From assembly GCF_900095265.1 (NCBI RefSeq), contig NZ_LT607657.1:18393-82392 (forward strand): 64,000 nt of DNA, given 5' to 3'. The DNA comes from Janthinobacterium sp. UMAB-56 (GTDB lineage Bacteria > Pseudomonadota > Gammaproteobacteria > Burkholderiales > Burkholderiaceae_D). A program made the translations under genes and the position numbers. Under the pieces are notes generated by a model, which saw only the letters and a list, made by a program, of their open reading frames with translations, ran no database searches and was not told where the DNA came from. Shown piece by piece: positions 54,848 through 64,000 of this stretch; position 1 is the stretch's first letter, and each line of letters opens with the position of its first letter.

Positions 54848-57800
54848 CTATAGCTCACCGTTCGGGGTAGTTCCGATGGACTCCAATAGCCGATGACATA
54901 GTTCGCTGGCCTTTAGATAATTTAACGCTTCAATACTTTCCTCGATCACTGCAAATTCATCTGGCATCAGTGGGCCGAACGCGTCCTGTAATCGCCCGAA
55001 CGCGTCGTCGGCCTCCAGGTCTCCAGCAGCGAGTAATTGCTGCAGTTCGACGATCCCGGTACGTAGCACTGCCATGTCCCATGTCGGCGTGAGGGGGGCG
55101 GCATTGGCCGCCGGAGCAATCTGCGCCAGATACTGCTTGGCCGCCTCGATTACCTGCGCCGCCACCCGCCATAAATCATCCAGTTCACGCCAGGCGTCGT
55201 CGGATGCCTGTTGCTCCAATAACTGCTCTTCTTTGATGACCATCTCGCTAAGGCGGTTGGCGCCGATGGTCCCGGCAACACCCTTCATGGTATGCAATAT
55301 ACGATGGGCATCGCTATACTGCTTGTCTTGAATGGCCGTCCGAAAAGCCGATTCAAAGCTGGCTGCTTCGTGGATGTAGCCTTTGAGTGCACGTTGGTAA
55401 ATAGGCATGCTCCCGCCTAACCTGCGCAAGGCCGTCGCCACATCCAAATCAAGCGACGCATCTGACGCCTCCCTATCTGACATGATCAGCGCATCGACGG
55501 GCACACCGCGCTGCGTATAGCGCAGAATAACCGCGATCAATTGCGCCAGATCGAATGGTTTGCCGACATGATCATTCATGCCTGCGGCCAGCGCTGCAGC
55601 GCGGTCCGATGGCATGGCATTGGCTGTCATCGCGATAATCGGCAATGCTTCCTGGGTCAATTGTTGACGGATGATGCGGGTCGCGGCATAGCCATCCATA
55701 TCCGGCATTTGTATGTCCATCAGCACGACATCAAATAAGGGCGCGGGGCCATCGATGGCGTCGATACCTGCCTGCCCGCTGGCGGCGAGCGAGACCATGG
55801 CACCATCGTTACTCAACAGCTCATATGCGACTTGCTGATTGATCAGATTGTCTTCCACCACCAGAATGCGCAGCCCCGCCAGGCGCTGCTGGCTCACCAC
55901 CGGCCGCGCCGTGATCGGAATGACTCTTCCCAAACTGGCGCGGCTCTCGGCGACGGCATCAAAGAGCATGGACGCGGTCACCGGCTTGACCAGAAAGCCG
56001 TCAAACAGACTGGGCATTTGGCCTTGTCGTTGCGCTAGCAGTTCGCGCCCATGCGCCGTCACCATCATCACCATGGAACTGGTGCCCGGCCGCACCAACT
56101 GGCGTATCCGTTCGCACGTTTCCCATCCATCCATGTCGGGCATGCGCCAGTCGACAAAGATCACATCGTATTCCTGGTCATGGCCACCTTGCTCAACGAG
56201 ACGTAAAGCCTCGGTGCCGCAACTGGCGGTATCGACCGACCAGCTGAACGACTGCAACATGTCCCGCAGTATCTGTCTGGCGCAGTCGTTGTCATCGACC
56301 ACCAGGCAATGCAAGTCTTGCATGTCGATTGTGCCGCCTTGCTGTCCCTGCAGTTCGGGCTCGTCGGCACGCGGGCAGTCGATCGTAAAATAAAATGTAC
56401 TGCCCTGGCCGATGACGCTGTTGACGGCCAGGGTGCCGCCCATCATTTGCACCAGCCGCTCACTGATGGCCAAGCCCAGGCCGCTGCCACCATAGCGGCG
56501 CGCGGTGGATGCCTCCGCTTGCGAAAAGCCCTGGAAAATACGCGCGCATTGCTCCGGCGAGATACCGATCCCCGTGTCGCGTACTGCAAACGACAACGCT
56601 AGCCGAGCCGGCTCTTGCGCCTGCACTCTCACGGACAACACGACTTCGCCTCGTTCTGTAAACTTGAGGGCGTTGCCGGCCAGATTAATCAAAATCTGCT
56701 GCAGCCGCAGCGCGTCGCCGAGTATCCAGCGCGGCATCGCCGGGTCGATTTCAAACAGCACTTCGACGTCCTTGTTGCCTAAATTGGCCGACAAAATTAC
56801 TGACACGTCGCGCAACAGTTGGTCAATTTTGAAGGGGTGGGGGTCAAGCGACAGCTTTCCTGCTTCCACTCTGGAAAAATCCAATATGTCATTGAGGATA
56901 CTCAACAGCGCGCGCGCGGCAGTTCCGGCCTTGTCGACGTAATCTCCTTGCCGGTGAGTCAGCCCGGTCTGCGCCAGCAGTTGCAACATGCCCAGGATGG
57001 CATTCATGGGCGTGCGAATTTCGTGGCTCATATTGGCCAGAAATTCTGATTTCGCACGATTGGCCGCATCCGACGACTCCTTGGCAGCCCGCAAGCTCGA
57101 CTCAATCTCGACATGGTCCGTCACATCGAGATTGATGCCGGTCACCCGCACCGCCTTGCCCCGGGCGTTGTACTCAATATACGCACCGGCCTTGATATGG
57201 CGCACGTCGCCGTTGGTGCTGACCACGCGGAAGACGGGATCGTAGGTCGCGCGCCCTTCGACTGCGGCCTGCAATTGGGCCGCCGTCGCCTCGACGTCTT
57301 CCGGGTGCACGCGACTGCGCCAGTGTTCATAGTTCAAGCCCGTCTGCCTGAGTGACTTGGGCTGGTCGTACAGCGCGTACATCAAGTCGTTCCATTCCAG
57401 GGTATTGCTGGCCAGGTCCCAGGTCCAGATGCCCAGGCCGGCTACGTCGGACGCCATCAGCAACTGGTCGCGCGCTGCGCTCAAGGCAGCAGATGCCAGC
57501 CGTCGCTCGGTAATGTCCTGAAATGCGCCCACCAGACGTAAAGGTTGACCGCTGTCGTCCAACTCCACCTCGCCAACCACGCGCGCCCATATCGGACGGC
57601 CCTGCGCTGTGATGAGCGGCAACTCCATATTCCAGGGCAAATGCTTGTCCAACGCCTGTTGCAGCGCCGCTTCGATGACCGGGCGCGCTTCGGGAGCATA
57701 GAAATGGATGGCTTCTTCCATCGTCGGGCTATAGCCGTTGGGCGTGTCATGCATGCGACAAGTTTGATCCGACCACACGATTCTATTTTCCTTCAGGTAC

Positions 57801-60193
57801 ACCGTCCAGGCGCCCACGCCGGCGATCTGGCCTGTACGCTCCAGGTCACGGGTGCGCAATTGCAGGTCATCATTGAGTTCTTTCATAGTAATTTGGGTTT
57901 GCTTGAGCTCAGTAATGTCCGTTACGAGCACGATAAAACCGCGCACCATGCCCTGCTCGACGTCAGGAATATAATGCGCCAAGGTACATTTTTTGCTGCC
58001 ATCTATTTTTGTCAGGGTACGCTCAAAGGTCTGGCTTTCACCCCGCAGGGCCGCGTTGATGTGCGGGGTGTTTTGCTGGAAAATCGCCGCACCCAACAGC
58101 TCTTGCATACGCATGCCTTGCATCTGTTCCCGGGTTTTGCCAAACCAATCCAGATAAGCAATATTGGCGAACCGGCAGCGCAACTCACGATCCCAATAGC
58201 CGACCAATCCAGGAATATTGGCGCTCAGCGTATCCAGGAACCGGCTGTTGGCTTCCAGTGCCTGTTCGGCCGCGCGGCGTTCGCTCAGGTCTGTAGAAAC
58301 GCCGAGATAGCCAAAGATGTCGCCGTTGTGTGTTCTTAGTGCCGTCACGCTCAATACGACGGGAAGGCGTCCCCCGTCCTTGCGCACGTAGGTCCATTCA
58401 TATTCGTTGGGCAAGCCACGCAATGCTTTGATGACGAAGACGTCGAAACCTGGCGCGATGTCTTCCTGGAGTTCCGCAGAAAATTGCGCCGCACGCTCAG
58501 CCACTTCGGCCGGATCGTGAAAAAATCCCGGGTTTAACTTGCCGATGGCCTCGCCGGCGCTATAACCGAGCATGCGCTCAGCGGCGGGATTAAATACAGT
58601 AATGGTGCCAGTCTGATCAGTGGCGATGATCGCATAGCCTACATTGTTTAAAATAGCCTCCTGAACCACAAGGTAACTTTGAATGTCAGCGGTGCGGCTA
58701 TTGACTTGTTGCTCCAGCGTGGCGTTCAAGGTCAGTATTTCGGTTTCGATCGCCTTTTGTACGCTAACGTCGCGCACCGTCTTGGCAGCGCCGATGACCA
58801 ATCCATGGCCGTTGCGAATCGGTGACACCATCACCGACACATCGACCTTGCTGCCATCTTTACGGTGCCGGGTAGTGGTCAGATTGTCAATCCGCTCGCC
58901 CCTGCCCACCCGTGCCAGAATATTGGCCTCTTGTTCAAGAAACGCATGCGGTACGATGAGCCTGTTTAACGACTGGCCCACCGCCTCTGCGCTGGAGTAG
59001 CCAAACAGTTCCTCGGCACCGTGATTCCAGCTGGTGACCTTGCCTTGCAAGGTTTTACCGATAATGGCGTCATGCGCACTTTCCACAATCGCCGCCAACT
59101 CCGCGCGTTTCTCGCTAGAGGCCTTCTTCATCCGCACAAAGACATAGACGATGATGCTTGCGATAACCAGGCCGCCCAAAATAATGGCCAGTACAATGCG
59201 TTCGATACTGGCCACCCTGCCTGCGATGACGGCATCGGACTGCACCAGGGTCAGCGTGAGGAAGCGATGGGGATCGTGCTCATCGAGCGCAATGGTGCGT
59301 TGAAGTGCATTTTCAAGTCCATCGGCAGCAGAAAATACCTGCATGGCGCGGGGATATCCGGCCTCTGTGGGCAATAACTGATGATCATCTTGCCAACGCC
59401 AGCGTTGTCCAAGGTCGTCGCCAAAGGCGTGACGCGCGTCAGGATTGAGCAAGTAGTCCCCTTGGGCATTGGTCAGATAGACGTGAATGTTTTTGGACGA
59501 GTTGCTGGCCAGGTCGGTGAAGGCCGCTTGCATGTCCAGATTGATGACGATCATCCCGAACAGGGTGCCATCGGGCGCGAACACCGGTGTGCTGGTGCGC
59601 AGGGTCCGGACGTAGGGGAGCTCGATGTGGCCATGCTCACGATTGAGGTTGATGTCGGAAACATGAACCTGGCCAGGCGCCAGGTGCTGTACCGATTGAA
59701 AGTAATCGCGGTCGCCTTTGGGCTGCAATTGATCAACTGGCACAACGACGATGTTGTTGTGCCGACGATCAACCCGCACCAGTTCCAAGCCATGGTTGGC
59801 AACGCCGATGAAGCGCACCTGTGTCAGGTCGGGATTGGTCTCAAGATAGCTGCTGAAAATCGCCTGCAGACTCGTCTTCCAAAATTGCCCGGGAGTTCTC
59901 TCGGCTGCATCGTATCCACTGTTGCCCATGGCCCTTACCATGCCTTGTACCGGAGGCACTTTTGCCAGAAAGCGGACATCCAGGCGTAGCCGGTCTATTT
60001 CTTGTGATAAGTTTGCCGCCCGCAGTCCGGAAGAAGCTTCCATGCGCGATGCTAACGATGCTAGCGCCTGGGCGCGTTCGTGTGCGCCCGCCATGAGGCA
60101 TATCACGGTCGTCAATAGCGCCAACATCAAGGCGCAAGCGAGTGCGATAAGGATGGTGCGGCGGGGAGGGGAAATGTTTTTCAGGCGGCTCAC
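54848..60193 (-). CDS. Hybrid sensor histidine kinase with five PAS domains, two REC and an HPt domain
   Basis: This 1781-residue membrane sensor begins with a helix at about 13-34, followed by a periplasmic Cache-type domain and a second helix near 335-357. Five PAS/PAC modules then span about 365 to 1045. The dimerisation/phospho-acceptor site is HEIRTPMN at about 1080. The ATPase part includes NALKFTERG, DTGIGI and GGSGLGLA. REC1 has VVDDND and VDWRMPDMDG, REC2 has VVEDNLINQQ and LMDIQMPDMDG, and the HPt has HTMKGVAG. The gene is 15 bases upstream-adjacent to a GGDEF response regulator, with which it shares strand and probably signal flow. The signal is unknown. Confidence 0.93.
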   Translation of the reverse strand: MSRLKNISPPRRTILIALACALMLALLTTVICLMAGAHERAQALASLASRMEASSGLRAANLSQEIDRLRLDVRFLAKVPPVQGMVRAMGNSGYDAAERTPGQFWKTSLQAIFSSYLETNPDLTQVRFIGVANHGLELVRVDRRHNNIVVVPVDQLQPKGDRDYFQSVQHLAPGQVHVSDINLNREHGHIELPYVRTLRTSTPVFAPDGTLFGMIVINLDMQAAFTDLASNSSKNIHVYLTNAQGDYLLNPDARHAFGDDLGQRWRWQDDHQLLPTEAGYPRAMQVFSAADGLENALQRTIALDEHDPHRFLTLTLVQSDAVIAGRVASIERIVLAIILGGLVIASIIVYVFVRMKKASSEKRAELAAIVESAHDAIIGKTLQGKVTSWNHGAEELFGYSSAEAVGQSLNRLIVPHAFLEQEANILARVGRGERIDNLTTTRHRKDGSKVDVSVMVSPIRNGHGLVIGAAKTVRDVSVQKAIETEILTLNATLEQQVNSRTADIQSYLVVQEAILNNVGYAIIATDQTGTITVFNPAAERMLGYSAGEAIGKLNPGFFHDPAEVAERAAQFSAELQEDIAPGFDVFVIKALRGLPNEYEWTYVRKDGGRLPVVLSVTALRTHNGDIFGYLGVSTDLSERRAAEQALEANSRFLDTLSANIPGLVGYWDRELRCRFANIAYLDWFGKTREQMQGMRMQELLGAAIFQQNTPHINAALRGESQTFERTLTKIDGSKKCTLAHYIPDVEQGMVRGFIVLVTDITELKQTQITMKELNDDLQLRTRDLERTGQIAGVGAWTVYLKENRIVWSDQTCRMHDTPNGYSPTMEEAIHFYAPEARPVIEAALQQALDKHLPWNMELPLITAQGRPIWARVVGEVELDDSGQPLRLVGAFQDITERRLASAALSAARDQLLMASDVAGLGIWTWDLASNTLEWNDLMYALYDQPKSLRQTGLNYEHWRSRVHPEDVEATAAQLQAAVEGRATYDPVFRVVSTNGDVRHIKAGAYIEYNARGKAVRVTGINLDVTDHVEIESSLRAAKESSDAANRAKSEFLANMSHEIRTPMNAILGMLQLLAQTGLTHRQGDYVDKAGTAARALLSILNDILDFSRVEAGKLSLDPHPFKIDQLLRDVSVILSANLGNKDVEVLFEIDPAMPRWILGDALRLQQILINLAGNALKFTERGEVVLSVRVQAQEPARLALSFAVRDTGIGISPEQCARIFQGFSQAEASTARRYGGSGLGLAISERLVQMMGGTLAVNSVIGQGSTFYFTIDCPRADEPELQGQQGGTIDMQDLHCLVVDDNDCARQILRDMLQSFSWSVDTASCGTEALRLVEQGGHDQEYDVIFVDWRMPDMDGWETCERIRQLVRPGTSSMVMMVTAHGRELLAQRQGQMPSLFDGFLVKPVTASMLFDAVAESRASLGRVIPITARPVVSQQRLAGLRILVVEDNLINQQVAYELLSNDGAMVSLAASGQAGIDAIDGPAPLFDVVLMDIQMPDMDGYAATRIIRQQLTQEALPIIAMTANAMPSDRAAALAAGMNDHVGKPFDLAQLIAVILRYTQRGVPVDALIMSDREASDASLDLDVATALRRLGGSMPIYQRALKGYIHEAASFESAFRTAIQDKQYSDAHRILHTMKGVAGTIGANRLSEMVIKEEQLLEQQASDDAWRELDDLWRVAAQVIEAAKQYLAQIAPAANAAPLTPTWDMAVLRTGIVELQQLLAAGDLEADDAFGRLQDAFGPLMPDEFAVIEESIEALNYLKASELCHRLLESIGTTPNGEL

Positions 60194-60208
60194 GCAATAA
60201 CCTTTTCA

Positions 60209-61129
60209 TTATGCAGAATCTGATGCGACGACCCTGTTTCGACCAGCCGCTTTAGCGCGATACAGCGCCTGATCCGCCGCGTTGATAAGATCTCGAATCG
60301 TACTATTCTCGCTTGGCACCAAGGCTGCCACACCGACACTGATCGTGACGACACTGGCGCAGGAGGAAAACTGATGAGGAATCTTTAAGTCATCAACTTT
60401 TTCGCACAACCACGCGCCATATTTGCTCGCATCTTCCAGGGTCGTATGCGGCAAAATAGCCACAAATTCTTCTCCGCCGTAGCGGGCGACGATTTCTCCT
60501 GGGCGCTTTGTTTCCAATGCGATGGTTTGCGCCACCATGCTTAGGCAAGTGTCCCCGTTCAAATGACCGTAGCCATCATTGAATGCCTTGAAGTGGTCGA
60601 TATCGATCAAGGCCAGGCCAAGAAAGTGGCCCTGTCGTTGATGGCGTGAGAATTCTAATGCGATCATTTCATTGAAATAGCGGCGATTAAAAAGACCGGT
60701 CAGACCATCCCGGTTGGCCAGGCGGATCAATGCTTGCGCCTGACGCTGCACGTTCAGTTGCGTGCACACGCGTGCCCTGACGACGGGCTGGTTCAATGGC
60801 TTGGTAATGAAATCGACGGCGCCCGCTTCTAAAGCCTGGATTTCACTCTCCATGCTCGATCGTGCTGTGATGAAAATAATGGAGGCATCCCGCGTATCAG
60901 AATTTTCCTTGAGCAACTTGCATACTTCATAGCCGCTCATCAACGGCATTTCCACGTCCAGCAATATGACCTGTGGTTGATGCTCGCGTGCCAGCGCGAT
61001 GCCGGCTTCGCCACTGGTGGCAAACCAGATTCGACCCAGGTCCTTCAATATCGCGCTTAACAACCGTATGGAAGTGACGCTATCGTCGATAATCAGAATC
61101 CGACTTTGCTCTTCAGCTAAACTGTTCAT
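60209..61129 (-). CDS. Response regulator with GGDEF diguanylate cyclase domain
   Basis: An N-terminal receiver (about residues 10-125: ILIIDDSVTSIRLL, acceptor Asp in LLDVEMPLMSG, then ITKPLN) is joined to a GGDEF domain with RYGGEEF at about 215-221, an active-type signature. The inhibitory site normally reading RxxD five residues upstream is RPGE, so product feedback may be weakened. It should make cyclic di-GMP when phosphorylated. It lies between a CheY-like regulator and the big hybrid kinase, the probable phosphodonor. Confidence 0.94.
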   Translation of the reverse strand: MNSLAEEQSRILIIDDSVTSIRLLSAILKDLGRIWFATSGEAGIALAREHQPQVILLDVEMPLMSGYEVCKLLKENSDTRDASIIFITARSSMESEIQALEAGAVDFITKPLNQPVVRARVCTQLNVQRQAQALIRLANRDGLTGLFNRRYFNEMIALEFSRHQRQGHFLGLALIDIDHFKAFNDGYGHLNGDTCLSMVAQTIALETKRPGEIVARYGGEEFVAILPHTTLEDASKYGAWLCEKVDDLKIPHQFSSCASVVTISVGVAALVPSENSTIRDLINAADQALYRAKAAGRNRVVASDSA

Positions 61130-61195
61130 ATCCCATTACTCAAGAAGGCATTCAAACGAAACCCATGGCCAGCACGTGCTGTATTCTGTTAATTG

Positions 61196-61594
61196 CTATT
61201 TTTTGAGATGTGATTTTAAGAACGCGGCGGCTTTATTCAGAGTGTCGAGAACAACACCAGAATTGAATGGTTTTAAAATAAAGCCGCTGGCCCCACGTTG
61301 GATAGCCGTGACGATGGTTGCTCGGTCATTATTGCCAGTCACCATTAATACCGCGGTATTCGGCAACGTTTGTTTGATTTCGATGAGGATATCCAAGCCA
61401 TTGGAGTCTGGCATTTCGATGTCCAGGCAGACAATATCAGGGCGCAATCTCCGTGCCCGTGCCAGGCCTGAAATCCCGTTATTGGCTTCACCGATCACGT
61501 GATAATTTTCGCCCTGAATGATCATACGTAATATGGCGCGAGTTGTCTCATTGTCATCAATGATAAATACACTCAGCACTACAGGCTCAGGCAT
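61196..61594 (-). CDS. Single-domain response regulator (CheY-like)
   Basis: The receiver domain stands alone in 132 aa: FIIDDNETTRAIL, acceptor Asp in CLDIEMPDSNG, Thr in MVTGNND and Lys in ILKPFNS. The ATG at 61594 follows ggga. A TTG at 61606 would add four residues. It precedes the GGDEF regulator and the hybrid kinase on the same strand, so it may be a phosphate sink or a shuttle in the same relay. Confidence 0.92.
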   Translation of the reverse strand: MPEPVVLSVFIIDDNETTRAILRMIIQGENYHVIGEANNGISGLARARRLRPDIVCLDIEMPDSNGLDILIEIKQTLPNTAVLMVTGNNDRATIVTAIQRGASGFILKPFNSGVVLDTLNKAAAFLKSHLKK

Positions 61595-61832
61595 ACGTTT
61601 TCCCAAACTTTTCGTTGAGAATTTACTGTACTACACAATTTTGTACGCATAGCAAAAATTTTAGCGATTTTAATAGTTGCCTTATATGAACTATTAAAAT
61701 CCGTAGGGACCGGCAGGCGTCATTTGACTGGTGGCGATCCATTCGGCGGCCCGCGCGAGCGTCTATTTTGGCGTGATGCCGCTAGGGGCGAATGATATAG
61801 TGGCGGGTATGTACTCATTGAAAGAAACTGCC

Positions 61833-62135
61833 ATGAAAAACGACGCAAGCGCTCGCCCGCAAGCAAACCAGGCACCTGCCAGGCTCAGCAAAGGGGACTT
61901 CGTCACCGCACTGCGCAAGCTGCTGCAAGAAGAAGGAAAGGCCGGCAAGTCCAGCGTGGACGTACGCGCTGCGAACCTGCACACCGACGTTGGCGTGTAT
62001 CCTGCGCGCGGCCACTCGATGCCGACCTGTTGCACGGTGATGTATGAAGAGATGCAGCCGGAGGACGAGATACTGCTGACGCCACCCGGCGGAAAAGGAC
62101 CGACGCTGCTGGTACGGTATAAACTCCCGCGCTGA
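61833..62135 (+). CDS. Small hypothetical protein
   Basis: I cannot assign this protein of 100 residues. The ATG at 61833 follows gaaag. An upstream ATG at 61809 is possible. It has a basic, Ala-rich N-terminus, a central LSKGDFVTALRKLLQEEGKAG helix, and a C-terminal part with PTCCTVMYEEM, a CC pair that might bind metal. The region RAANLHTDVGVYPARGHSMPTCC looks conserved in kind, and I have a vague memory of it in proteins near HNH endonucleases, which is unverified. Confidence 0.6.
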   Translation: MKNDASARPQANQAPARLSKGDFVTALRKLLQEEGKAGKSSVDVRAANLHTDVGVYPARGHSMPTCCTVMYEEMQPEDEILLTPPGGKGPTLLVRYKLPR

Positions 62136-62789
62136 AAATCGAGGTTTTGGAGACAGTTTATAACTTGGCGGAAATCATTTGCCAAGAACTATGGATCAGC
62201 AGCGGCTTGGCGACCAGCAGCGATTCAAGGCACCAACCGGCACCGTCCGCTTTTGCCCCTGAGCAGGCGTAGCCCGGTAGCGAGGGCGGGCGTCGTAGTA
62301 TCAAAAGAAAGGTCGAGGTTGTAGGGCCCCGGATACTATTTTCGCGCCGGCCCGCAACAACAGAAGAAGCGCTTCACTCCGGGAGGGCGCTGGCCCGACA
62401 TTTCTGAAAGGCGTTTTCGAGCTTCTGAAATGTACTCTCGTTCGGCCAGGGCAGCAATTTCCCATACCGCGTGTGGTTCACTGGCGCGCTTGCCTTTCTG
62501 TGCGGGCCAGGCGTTGCCAAGCAAGTCCGGCAGCGGCTTTCCCGAACGATGCGCTCACTCAAGGCCTATGCCGAGAAACGCAAGGAGACTGCCCTTGATG
62601 GCGAGGGGGGGCGGGGGCAACGCGACAACGGTCTGATAGATAGTTTCCCCTCGTCAATTCCTTGCAAAGCAGCGCGCCAAATTAACGTGCCGTTCCCGCC
62701 ATGATGGAATACAATTCCTGCGTGGCAGCCAGCTTGCATGGCAAGGCCAGGCACGGTGTCACGCTTTGACCTTGGAAAGATGTTTGCTT
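62136..62789. other. 654-base intergenic region, no supported gene
   Basis: Several short frames exist, notably a 62-codon minus-strand frame at 62336-62524 ending FFCCCGPARK, but none has a convincing RBS or known homology. The stretch around 62340-62600 has codon-like composition and may be the remains of a gene. The promoter of the creatininase-family gene should lie at its right end. Confidence 0.4.
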
Positions 62790-63683
62790 ATGACTCTGCA
62801 GTTCCATCTGCCGAATGCACCCCTGGCGCCACGCGCGCGCGCCATTCTGTCCCAGCCATGCGCTTCCCTGTTTGCCCTGACCCTGTTGTGCCTGATGCCG
62901 GCGGCGTCTGCCCTGGCAGCCGCGCCTGCCAGCAGCAGTGTCATGCTGGAAGAACTGACCAGCACGGAGTTGCGCAGTCGCATAGACCACGGCGCCACCA
63001 CGGTGCTGGTGCCGATTGGCGGCGTCGAGCAGAGCGGGCCGTATATCGCGCTGGGCAAGCACAATGTGCGCGCCGGCTTGCTGGCGCGCCAGATCGCGCA
63101 AAAGCTGGGCAACACCATCGTTGCGCCCGTCGTTTCCTACGTGCCGGAAGGCAGTATTTCGCCACCTGCCGGCCACATGCGCTTTACCGGCACCATCTCG
63201 ATACCGCCGGCCGCCTTCGAAGCCGTGCTGGAAGGGGCGGCCTCCAGCCTGCGCCAGCATGGGTTCCGCAACATCATTTTCCTCGGCGACCATGGCGGTT
63301 ATCAAAAGAATGAGCAGAATGTGGCCAACAAGCTCAATCGCGCCTGGGGCAAAGCATCCTCGGCGAAAGATGCGCGCGCGTATGCCTTGCTCGACTACTA
63401 TGACATCACGCAATCGGCCTATATTGCCGAACTGCAAAAGCGCGGCCACAGCAGCGCCGAGATCGGCTTGCATGCGGGCTTGGCGGATGCGGCGCTGATG
63501 CTGGCGACGGACCCGTCGCTGGTGCGCAGCGAGGCCATGGCCCACGGCCCCAAGCCGGGCGTGGCCGACGGCGTGCGCGGCGACGCCACGCGCGCCACGG
63601 CTGAACTGGGCCAGATCGGCATCAAGCTGCAGGTGGACACTTCGGTGGCCGCAATCAAGCAACTGCTGCAAGGTACTCAATAA
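62790..63683 (+). CDS. Exported creatininase-family protein with altered metal ligands
   Basis: The start at 62790 follows ggaaaga. A TTG at 62766 lies before that RBS. Residues 1-43 contain a signal peptide (LFALTLLCLMPAASALAAA). The creatininase family fold is seen in PIGGVEQSGPY, GHMRFTGTIS and FLGDHGGYQ. Two spots that hold metal ligands in creatininase are changed: EQHGP is EQSGP and the LGTD Asp is LGKH. The later HAGEAETS is HAGLADAA. The enzyme may be inactive as a creatininase or use a different metal centre. It lies before an exported protein of the beta-propeller type. Confidence 0.82.
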   Translation: MTLQFHLPNAPLAPRARAILSQPCASLFALTLLCLMPAASALAAAPASSSVMLEELTSTELRSRIDHGATTVLVPIGGVEQSGPYIALGKHNVRAGLLARQIAQKLGNTIVAPVVSYVPEGSISPPAGHMRFTGTISIPPAAFEAVLEGAASSLRQHGFRNIIFLGDHGGYQKNEQNVANKLNRAWGKASSAKDARAYALLDYYDITQSAYIAELQKRGHSSAEIGLHAGLADAALMLATDPSLVRSEAMAHGPKPGVADGVRGDATRATAELGQIGIKLQVDTSVAAIKQLLQGTQ

Positions 63684-63738
63684 TTTCCGCTGGAAGTGCT
63701 GAACTTCCGGCTTTTGCAACGAAACGACGCGAAATCAC

Positions 63739-64000
63739 ATGAAAAAATCTCAACGACGCCCCATCGTCACCTTGTCAGTCCTGGCAGCCGCACTGGCAGG
63801 CCTGGGCGTGGCCAGCCAGGTTATCGGCGCCAGCACGCCAGCCGCTGCCGCCCCCGCGCCGGCGGCCGCCTATGCGCCGCTGCCGGGCATGCCGCCGCTG
63901 GTGGACCCGAAAAACGTGTACGGCAGCATTGCCAACAGCAATATGAGTCCCGTCGTCAAGGACCACTTGCGCAGAGTCTACGTGCCCAATTTGCGCTCAA
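63739..64000 (+). CDS. Exported protein, probable YVTN/beta-propeller family (partial, runs off the end)
   Basis: The ATG at 63739 opens MKKSQRRPIVTLSVLAAALAGLGVAS, a signal peptide. An Ala/Pro-rich linker follows, then PLVDPKNVYGSIANSNMSPVVKDHLRRVYVPNLRS at the window end. The final VYVPNLRS is what I recall from the start of YVTN-type beta-propeller proteins (usually followed by N-D-V). The 3' end is outside the window, so the family is tentative. It starts 55 bases after the creatininase-family gene. Confidence 0.7.
   Translation, partial: MKKSQRRPIVTLSVLAAALAGLGVASQVIGASTPAAAAPAPAAAYAPLPGMPPLVDPKNVYGSIANSNMSPVVKDHLRRVYVPNLRS

Noticed and set aside
62336..62524. 62-codon minus-strand frame ending FFCCCGPARK
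   Set aside because: There is no RBS or recognisable family, and a second overlapping frame of similar length exists. It may be a gene remnant, but it cannot be supported.

Overview
The window is high-GC DNA from a betaproteobacterium. Gene content (ubiUVT, O-acetylhomoserine-type metY, a maltose ABC operon with LamB, many LysR and LacI regulators, LysE and MocR pairs) and protein style fit Oxalobacteraceae such as Janthinobacterium, Duganella or Massilia. This is inference from recall, since there is no rRNA or tRNA gene to anchor it.

Layout. 144-2635: ubiU-ubiV-ubiT, oxygen-independent ubiquinone synthesis. 2675-4047: a small metal-binding protein and a periplasmic solute-binding protein. 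4335-9596: a TolC/HlyD/two-permease export operon with no ATPase gene, plus a small unknown gene. 9609-12031: LysR regulator divergent from an Asp-nucleophile hydrolase and a glutathione transferase. 12106-19961: a seven-gene, mostly overlapping operon with a MoxR-like AAA ATPase, two unknowns, a metallopeptidase-VWA fusion, another unknown, an ANL adenylate-forming enzyme and a NadR-like protein. This is the least explained system here. 19909-21472: TetR regulator and SDR oxidoreductase, with two matching palindromic operators between them. 21473-21954: decayed piece of metY joined to what looks like the start of an AraC-type regulator.

22036-30705, minus strand: glpD, glpK, glpF, a DJ-1-family glyoxalase III-like gene, a double-domain methylglyoxal synthase and an FAD/Fe-S D-lactate-type dehydrogenase. 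Read in order, these encode a full route from glycerol through DHAP, methylglyoxal and D-lactate to pyruvate. The block lies between the intact metY (31283-32569) and its remnant.

32664-44838, minus strand: maltose/maltodextrin use (pfkB-type kinase, periplasmic amylase, malG, malF, malE, malK, alpha-glucosidase, LacI regulator, lamB). Five copies of a CAAAGCGCTTTG palindrome lie upstream of the glucosidase and lamB. 45049-50815: MFS exporter with divergent LysR, a patatin-like protein and a chemoreceptor. 51052-52549: a lower-GC patch with a PdxH-like gene and a small unknown. 52550-54611: LysE exporter with MocR regulator. 54848-61594: a 1781-residue hybrid histidine kinase with two response regulators, one a diguanylate cyclase. 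61833-64000: a small unknown, an exported creatininase-family protein and the start of an exported protein that runs off the end.
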